A stretch of DNA of 27,182 bases. It comes from HGM13006 sp964527315. GTDB lineage: Bacteria; Bacillota; Clostridia; Oscillospirales; Oscillospiraceae. Under the pieces are notes generated by a model that did not search any database, was not told the origin of the DNA, and saw only the letters and a program-made list of their open reading frames with translations. Numbering within the stretch: the first letter of the stretch is position 1; every line of letters starts with the position of its first letter. The DNA is taken from positions 1-27,182 of the forward strand of contig CAZGOQ010000016.1 of assembly GCA_964527315.1 (NCBI GenBank), read 5' to 3'. The position numbers and the translations under genes were made by a program. Positions 23,747 through 27,182 of this stretch are shown one piece after another.

Positions 23747-24154
23747 TTTCTTCCAGCATTCCATTGGATATTTGGAAAAATCGATATTTTGTAAGAAAAA
23801 AATACGCAGTGTGATGTCCTCCTGGCATCAATATTGACCTGGCCGCCGTGGAAAAACCATGTGATGCCCATANNNNNNNNNNNNNNNNNNNNNNNNNNNN
23901 NNNNNNNNNNNNNNNNNNNNNNNNNNNNNNNNNNNNNNNNNNNNNNNNNNNNNNNNNNNNNNNNNNNNNNNNCCTCCTGGCATCAATATTGACCTGGCCG
24001 CCGTGGAAAAACCATGTGATGCCCATATGGTGTCGATTTTCAGAGCGGCTGCCCGGGCAGCCGCATCGGTTCCAATCCCACCTGCCGCTGGCGCAAAGAG
24101 CAAATACAGTTGCCATGGTCGGAAGCAGCGCAAAATCTGCGTTATTGTTTCCAT
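23715..24154 (-). CDS. Possible small gene spanning the assembly gap
   Basis: An ATG at 24154 is preceded by a strong GGAAGGAGG six bases upstream and opens a frame beginning METITQILRCFRPWQLYLLF. The frame runs into the N-run. If the N-run and one of the two identical 55-bp flanks are removed, the frame stays open through the left copy to a stop at 23715, giving 94 codons. The first third is hydrophobic. I recognise no family, and the 3' end would overlap the end of the phosphate cotransporter gene by 32 bases, so the downstream half may not be real. Confidence 0.35.
23818..23872. repeat. Left copy of 55-bp direct repeat bordering the N-run
   Basis: The 55 bases beginning CCTCCTGGCATCAATATTG and ending GTGATGCCCATA are identical to 23973-24027 and abut the N-run. 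This is most simply one sequence present at the ends of two contigs. Confidence 0.9.
23873..23972. other. Assembly gap: exactly 100 N
   Basis: A run of 100 undetermined bases, a conventional scaffold-gap size rather than a measured one. The same 55 bases border it on both sides. Confidence 0.98.
23973..24027. repeat. Right copy of 55-bp direct repeat bordering the N-run
   Basis: Identical to 23818-23872; see that entry. Confidence 0.9.
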
Positions 24155-24255
24155 ACTAAGCCTCCTTCCGATACGTTGCACTTCCATCTTATCACAAGCA
24201 AACTGTTTGAAAAATGATAGGATCCATTTTCTAAGTTTCAAAAGCCGCAACATAT

Positions 24256-24288
24256 AAAAAGACCGTGCCGCAGTTCTCTGCGGCACAG
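24256..24288 (-). terminator. Intrinsic terminator downstream of the catalase fragment
   Basis: On the minus strand CTGTGCCGCAG, a four-base loop and CTGCGGCACGG are followed by TC and TTTTT (24256-24260). The stem pairs over about eleven bases with one G-U. Its core (GTGCCGCA/TGCGGCAC) is the same as in the terminator at 21917. Confidence 0.85.
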
Positions 24289-24293
24289 TTCAG

Positions 24294-24324
24294 GTTCACA
24301 AAAAGCGCGGTACTTTTTGTGAAC
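24294..24324. terminator. Perfect 12-bp hairpin, probable bidirectional terminator
   Basis: GTTCACAAAAAG (24294-24305), a seven-base loop and CTTTTTGTGAAC (24313-24324) pair perfectly. On the minus strand it precedes the second terminator, so the catalase gene ends in a tandem pair. Confidence 0.6.
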
Positions 24325-24427
24325 GTTGAGATAGAAGCTTTCTGGGGAAAATGAATTTGTTCGGCATAATTGCGTTGTATTACAATGATTTTCAATTTAC
24401 GTGCTCAAAACAGTCTTTTTCATAAAA

Positions 24428-24844
24428 TCAGTTTTCCAGGCTGGGGTTAAAGGCGTATACATTGCGTTTATCAAGATCTTCCTTCAGCACTTCCAATGCT
24501 TCGCCGAAGCGCTGGAAGTGTACCACCTCTCTGGCCCGCAGGAATTTGATCACATCATTCACATCCGGATCATCAGAGAGCAGAAGGATATTGTCATAGG
24601 TTGTTCTGGCCTTCTGCTCTGCCGCCAGGTCTTCACTGAGATCCGTGATTGGATCGCCCTTGACCGCCATGCTGGCGGCACTCCATGGGAAGCCTGAAGC
24701 AGCGGTTGGGTAGACGCCCACGCCCCGGTCTACGAAATAAGACGCAAAATTGCCGCTCTGCTGGATCTCCTTATCCGTGAGATTCCGGGTCAACTGATGC
24801 ACGATGGTACCAACCATCTCCAGATGTCCCAGTTCGTCAGTACC
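24428..24844 (-). pseudogene. cotJC: Manganese catalase / spore coat CotJC-like gene, C-terminal part only (split by mobile element)
   Basis: 138 residues of a di-manganese catalase/CotJC-family protein. The fragment starts abruptly at GTDELGHLEMVGTIVHQL, where the family has G-T-E-E-L-A-H-L-E-M. Glu and His of ELGH are two metal ligands; the later ones lie in LAAEQKARTTYDN and REVVHFQRF. The N-terminal part, about 60 residues with the first metal-binding Glu, is missing. Upstream of the GGT codon at 24842-24844 the sequence changes to the end of the recombinase element. In Bacillus, CotJC is a mother-cell spore-coat protein. The frame has no other damage, and its terminators are intact, so it could be restored by precise excision. 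The missing half should lie beyond the right edge of the window. Confidence 0.88.
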
Positions 24845-24860
24845 AGCAGGATATACGTGA

Positions 24861-24896
24861 TGAGGCTGTCCCCAAAAAGGGACAGTCTCAATTTTT
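24861..24896 (+). terminator. Hairpin at the element edge, overlapping the recombinase stop codon
   Basis: TGAGGCTGTCCC (24861-24872) and GGGACAGTCTCA (24879-24890) form a 12-bp stem with one G-U pair and a six-base loop. ATTTTT follows on the plus strand, so it would stop transcripts entering the element from the left. The recombinase TGA stop is its last three bases on the minus strand. Confidence 0.75.
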
Positions 24897-26486
24897 ACCC
24901 GGAGGAGCCTCCGGCAGCTTTGGGTACAGGACAAGTTCGAAGTCATCAGGAGAGCCATGCCAGCGCGTACCGTGCTCTTTGGTATAGACAGCCTTTTCAA
25001 GCACACCTTTGAGGAGGTCGTTCTTGGACTTGGCGTTCGGGAGCGAGGCATAGACTGCAAGCAACTCCTTCATCTTTGGGACGATGTTCCGGCGGTCTGC
25101 TTCCCGCGCTTCATCAAGGGCGACGTCAGTCTCCACCGCAGCAAGTCCATCCTGAGCGGCCTGAATCTTTTCCGCGAGGAGACGCGACCGCTCAAGAAAC
25201 TTTTCCGTGGAGTATACACCGCGTTCCAGCAGATCATGGACGTTATCGAACTGCTTATTCAGCTTGCGAAGCTCAGCTTCAAGGCATTTTGCCGCCTTGC
25301 GTTTCATTTTGATGGCGGAGATGTCCGTCGGAGCCTGCGTCTCCCATTCCAGACAATAGGCCGCGAGCCAATCGCGCAGACCGTCAAGGATCCGCCGCTC
25401 CACAAGGGACAGGTCAGCGGAGACATTCGGGCAGGAAGTGCAGGCGCACATGAGCGTATCGACAGAGCGGCGAGGGCCGTAGGGACGGCGCACCATCCGA
25501 CGCCCGCATTTGCCGCAGATGACGAGGCCTGCGAGCGGATTTTTTACCGTGTTTCGCTCCCCTACCGGGCGCGGAGGATTATTCGCGAGATATTTTTGTG
25601 CAAGCGCGAACGTCTCCTCAGAGATAAGCGGCGGGTGCAGACCGTCCACGACAACGCAATCCTCAAGCGGAGCGCGGCGCCGCTCAACAACGAGTTTCCC
25701 GTCCACCATCTTCTTGGAAGCCTGTTTCCAGTTCCAGCGGATTTTTCCGCAGTAGACGGGATTCCTGAGCATATCCCGGACGGAGGCGGGAACCCACACC
25801 CCGCCGGTGGCGGACGGAATCCCCATGTTGTTCAGACGGCGGACGATGAGAGAGACCCCAAGACGCTTCATTTCCCCATCCTCCTGCCGCTCACCAATGG
25901 TGTACAGTTCAAAGATGAGGCGGAGCACGTCGGCCTGTTCGGGAACCGGCTCAAGTGTCCAGCCCTTGTCGTGCTCCAGCTTTACGCGCCGGTAGCCATA
26001 GGGAGCCTTGTTCCCGACGTACTTCCCCTCTTTGACGGAGGCAAGGCGACCGCGCTGTAACCGGCGATTGATAGTCTTGTACTCGCGCCGGGACATGAAC
26101 AGCCCAAACTCGAAGTATTCCTCGTCAAATTCGTTTGTCGGGTCGTAGATCTTGACGGGAGTGACAATTTTGGTATCGGACAACTTGAACGTCTGAGCGA
26201 CGATGCCCTGGTCGATGGTATCACCACGGGCCAGACGTTCAACCTCCATGACAAGAACGCCCTCCCACACTCCATGCTCAACAGCGGAGAGGAGCTCCTG
26301 CATGACCGGACGGGCAGCAATCGTCTCGCCGGAGACGATCTCACGATAGATATGCGTGATGTTCAGGCGCTGCCGCTTGGCAACATCCAACAGAGCCTTT
26401 TCATGCCGGGCCAGTGTTTCGCCCTCACCACGGGCTTCCGCTTCCGCGTCGGCGCGGGACTTGCGGAGATAGAGACAATAAGACAC
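24888..26486 (-). CDS. Large serine recombinase (site-specific integrase/excisionase)
   Basis: A 532-residue large serine recombinase. The N-terminal catalytic domain (about 1-150) has the nucleophile Ser10 in YLRKSRAD, the MEVERLARGD stretch (80-89) and a second Arg-rich helix. A recombinase domain follows (about 157-270: NKAPYGYRRV, IVRRLNNMGIPS, ASVRDMLRNPVYCGKI). A zinc ribbon then has C324, C327 and C347/C349/C352, and a coiled coil runs about 393-455, the part that controls integration versus excision in this family. The start is a GTG at 26486, three bases after the stop of the small upstream gene; the ribosome site is weak, so coupling to that gene is likely. The stop is inside the edge hairpin, placing the gene at the extreme end of its element, as is usual for integrases next to an att site. 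Confidence 0.95.
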   Translation of the reverse strand: MSYCLYLRKSRADAEAEARGEGETLARHEKALLDVAKRQRLNITHIYREIVSGETIAARPVMQELLSAVEHGVWEGVLVMEVERLARGDTIDQGIVAQTFKLSDTKIVTPVKIYDPTNEFDEEYFEFGLFMSRREYKTINRRLQRGRLASVKEGKYVGNKAPYGYRRVKLEHDKGWTLEPVPEQADVLRLIFELYTIGERQEDGEMKRLGVSLIVRRLNNMGIPSATGGVWVPASVRDMLRNPVYCGKIRWNWKQASKKMVDGKLVVERRRAPLEDCVVVDGLHPPLISEETFALAQKYLANNPPRPVGERNTVKNPLAGLVICGKCGRRMVRRPYGPRRSVDTLMCACTSCPNVSADLSLVERRILDGLRDWLAAYCLEWETQAPTDISAIKMKRKAAKCLEAELRKLNKQFDNVHDLLERGVYSTEKFLERSRLLAEKIQAAQDGLAAVETDVALDEAREADRRNIVPKMKELLAVYASLPNAKSKNDLLKGVLEKAVYTKEHGTRWHGSPDDFELVLYPKLPEAPPGKN

Positions 26487-26489
26487 AAC

Positions 26490-26816
26490 TTATACCAGGA
26501 GGAGACGCAGGCTCTCAGCCCATTTGTCGAACGCGTTTTTGTCACGGTCGAGATTGAGTCGAAAGACATGCTTCCGGGAAACAGTCACAATTTCCATGTA
26601 CCACGCAATCTTACCCTCGGAGACTGCAAGCTGGCCGCGGACCCAGCCACCGCCCCCTGCGGAGATGGCATTCCACCAGTTTGCAAAGCGTGCAAAGTTC
26701 CTTGCAATACAGGCGGGATTCAGATGTATTGTCTCATAATAGGCCATGCACTGCTGGATTTCATTACCAGCCTTCAATCGTCCAATTTCCGGCTTCCGCT
26801 CCTCAATCTCTGTCAT
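26490..26816 (-). CDS. Small element-encoded protein, unknown function
   Basis: A 108-residue, Trp-rich protein of unknown family (FARFANWWNAISAGG, VRGQLAVSEGKIAWYME, DKNAFDKWAESLRLLL). No membrane span. The start ATG at 26816 follows GGAGCG at seven bases and overlaps the end of a possible 38-codon ORF; its stop lies three bases before the recombinase GTG. Its fixed position just upstream of the recombinase suggests co-translation and perhaps a role in recombination or its control, such as a directionality factor, but no motif proves this. Confidence 0.75.
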   Translation of the reverse strand: MTEIEERKPEIGRLKAGNEIQQCMAYYETIHLNPACIARNFARFANWWNAISAGGGGWVRGQLAVSEGKIAWYMEIVTVSRKHVFRLNLDRDKNAFDKWAESLRLLLV

Positions 26817-26919
26817 TGTGTTTCGCTCCTTTACAGATTCTAGTATTCATAGGCATTTTCGGGTCAATCTGCTTCGCCAGATTCCGGAAAGTAATGCGTT
26901 TTCCGCTATAATTTTCCAG
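26803..26919 (-). CDS. Possible 38-codon ORF overlapping both neighbours
   Basis: A frame open from about 26930 to a TGA at 26803 encodes a compact basic segment, KRITFRNLAKQIDPKMPMNT, and ends RICKGAKHNDRD. The segment looks like real protein rather than out-of-frame noise. A CTG at 26919 is the only candidate start I see and its ribosome site is weak, so the frame could instead be reached by a frameshift from the upstream ORF. Function unknown. Confidence 0.3.
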   Translation of the reverse strand: MENYSGKRITFRNLAKQIDPKMPMNTRICKGAKHNDRD

Positions 26920-27104
26920 AACGGGTGCCGCTTTTTCATTGGCGCCATGGCCTTTTCAAAGGGTCGGCCAAAGTCCATTTCCAACACAAGATCCGCCGGA
27001 TACTGATTGCGAAAATCAGGCATTGCCAGATATTGGGCCGGCTCCAAACTGCGCTGGGCCTTGATGCGCTCCATCCTGATTCTCTCCCGCTCCTTTGTCT
27101 TCAG
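26847..27104 (-). CDS. Small element-encoded protein, unknown function (start uncertain)
   Basis: An 85- or 75-codon ORF. A CTG at 27104 with GGAGGG six bases upstream gives a product starting MKTKERERIRMERIKAQRSL; the first ATG is at 27074. The body is soluble and charged (EPAQYLAMPDFRNQYPADLV, then LEMDFGRPFEKAM) with a hydrophobic, aromatic end (HPFWKIIAENALLSGIW). I do not recognise the family. The CTG overlaps the stop of the frame coming from the right edge, the same tight packing seen throughout the element. Confidence 0.5.
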   Translation of the reverse strand: MKTKERERIRMERIKAQRSLEPAQYLAMPDFRNQYPADLVLEMDFGRPFEKAMAPMKKRHPFWKIIAENALLSGIWRSRLTRKCL

Positions 27105-27182
27105 ATCGCTCCCTCCAAAATATCATGAAATAGCCATGAGCAAAACGCAAAAATATTAGTGATAGCAATAGTTTCCGGCCAT
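27101..27182 (-). CDS. Possible C-terminal end of a further element gene (truncated by window edge)
   Basis: A minus-strand frame open to the right edge ends at a TGA (27101-27103) after 26 codons, closing with FCSWLFHDILEGAI. It overlaps the probable start of the next ORF by two bases, which supports coding, but the fragment is too short to assign. Confidence 0.35.
   Translation of the reverse strand, partial: WPETIAITNIFAFCSWLFHDILEGAI

Larger units (their letters stand above)
24155..24427. other. Intergenic stretch with tandem hairpins
   Basis: Apart from the two hairpins at 24256-24324, this stretch holds the ribosome site for the possible small minus-strand gene and AT-rich sequence. 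No RNA gene or complete coding frame is seen. Confidence 0.5.
24845..27182 (-). mobile_element. Serine-recombinase mobile element inserted in the CotJC-like gene (right end outside window)
   Basis: The left edge is marked by the sudden start of catalase homology at 24844 and a 12-bp hairpin at 24861-24890 directly after the recombinase stop. The visible cargo is a large serine recombinase and three or four small, overlapping or abutting ORFs on the minus strand. No phage structural, conjugation or replication gene is visible in the 2.3 kb seen. The right boundary and the upstream catalase half are not in the window, so element size and att sites cannot be defined. Confidence 0.8.

Noticed and set aside
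23873..23972. Reading the duplicated 55-mers around the gap as a biological repeat or CRISPR-like unit.
   Set aside because: There are only two copies, directly bordering a 100-N filler, with no spacer pattern; a contig-end overlap explains it more simply.
24428..25060. A 210-codon frame that seems to give the catalase an N-terminal extension.
   Set aside because: The part above 24845 is read from an overlapping frame of the recombinase gene and its edge hairpin; its residues do not resemble the catalase family. It is a chimera created by the insertion.
24957..26060. A 367-codon plus-strand frame opposite the recombinase.
   Set aside because: It is the mirror of a well-supported recombinase with catalytic and zinc motifs; its translation has no recognisable domain and no ribosome site that I can see.
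1..27182. tRNA, rRNA or CRISPR arrays.
   Set aside because: I looked in the intergenic regions on both strands and saw no cloverleaf, rRNA segment or regularly spaced repeat.

Overview
The window reads as chromosome of a spore-forming, anaerobic member of the Clostridia, probably an Oscillospiraceae-like gut bacterium. I cannot name a species. The evidence is clostridial-type Shine-Dalgarno sites, a sporulation sigma-K gene, a spore-coat/manganese-catalase (CotJC-like) gene, the DapL/DapF lysine route and many intrinsic terminators. A run of exactly 100 N flanked by an identical 55-bp repeat shows that this is a draft, probably metagenomic, scaffold.

Layout, left to right. (1) 1-2826: the two halves of a heterodimeric ABC exporter, the first cut by the window edge. 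(2) 2827-3208: no intact gene; a possible transposase remnant and a long hairpin. (3) 3209-5745, minus: an iron-sulfur protein with four [4Fe-4S] Cys sets and a molybdopterin oxidoreductase, start-stop overlapped. Upstream of them lie three successive hairpins and then sigK (minus). (4) 6706-8547, plus: a 613-codon frame joining a DUF5662-like domain to a diaminopimelate/ornithine-type PLP decarboxylase. (5) Minus: a small membrane protein whose ribosome-binding site lies in a perfect 13-bp inverted repeat, then glycerol kinase. (6) 10385-13559, plus: a two-TM protein of unknown function, dapF and dapL, ending in a strong terminator. (7) 13935-19968: gltB and gltD behind a near-perfect housekeeping promoter, with a shared terminator facing a WYL-domain regulator (minus). 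(8) 21221-23746, plus: a metallophosphoesterase and a Na/phosphate cotransporter with a PhoU-like tail. (9) 23747-24427: the assembly gap and a possible small gene. (10) 24428 to the right edge, minus: the C-terminal two thirds of a manganese catalase/CotJC gene, broken in the middle of its metal-site motif region by a mobile element. The element carries a large serine recombinase and several small, tightly packed ORFs and runs out of the window.

Most genes are core metabolism: lysine/DAP synthesis, glutamate synthesis, glycerol entry and phosphate uptake. The most interesting features are the element splitting the CotJC-like gene on the same scaffold as an intact sigK (which raises the possibility of sporulation-linked excision), the DUF5662-decarboxylase fusion, and the inverted repeat that covers the ribosome-binding site of the small membrane protein.
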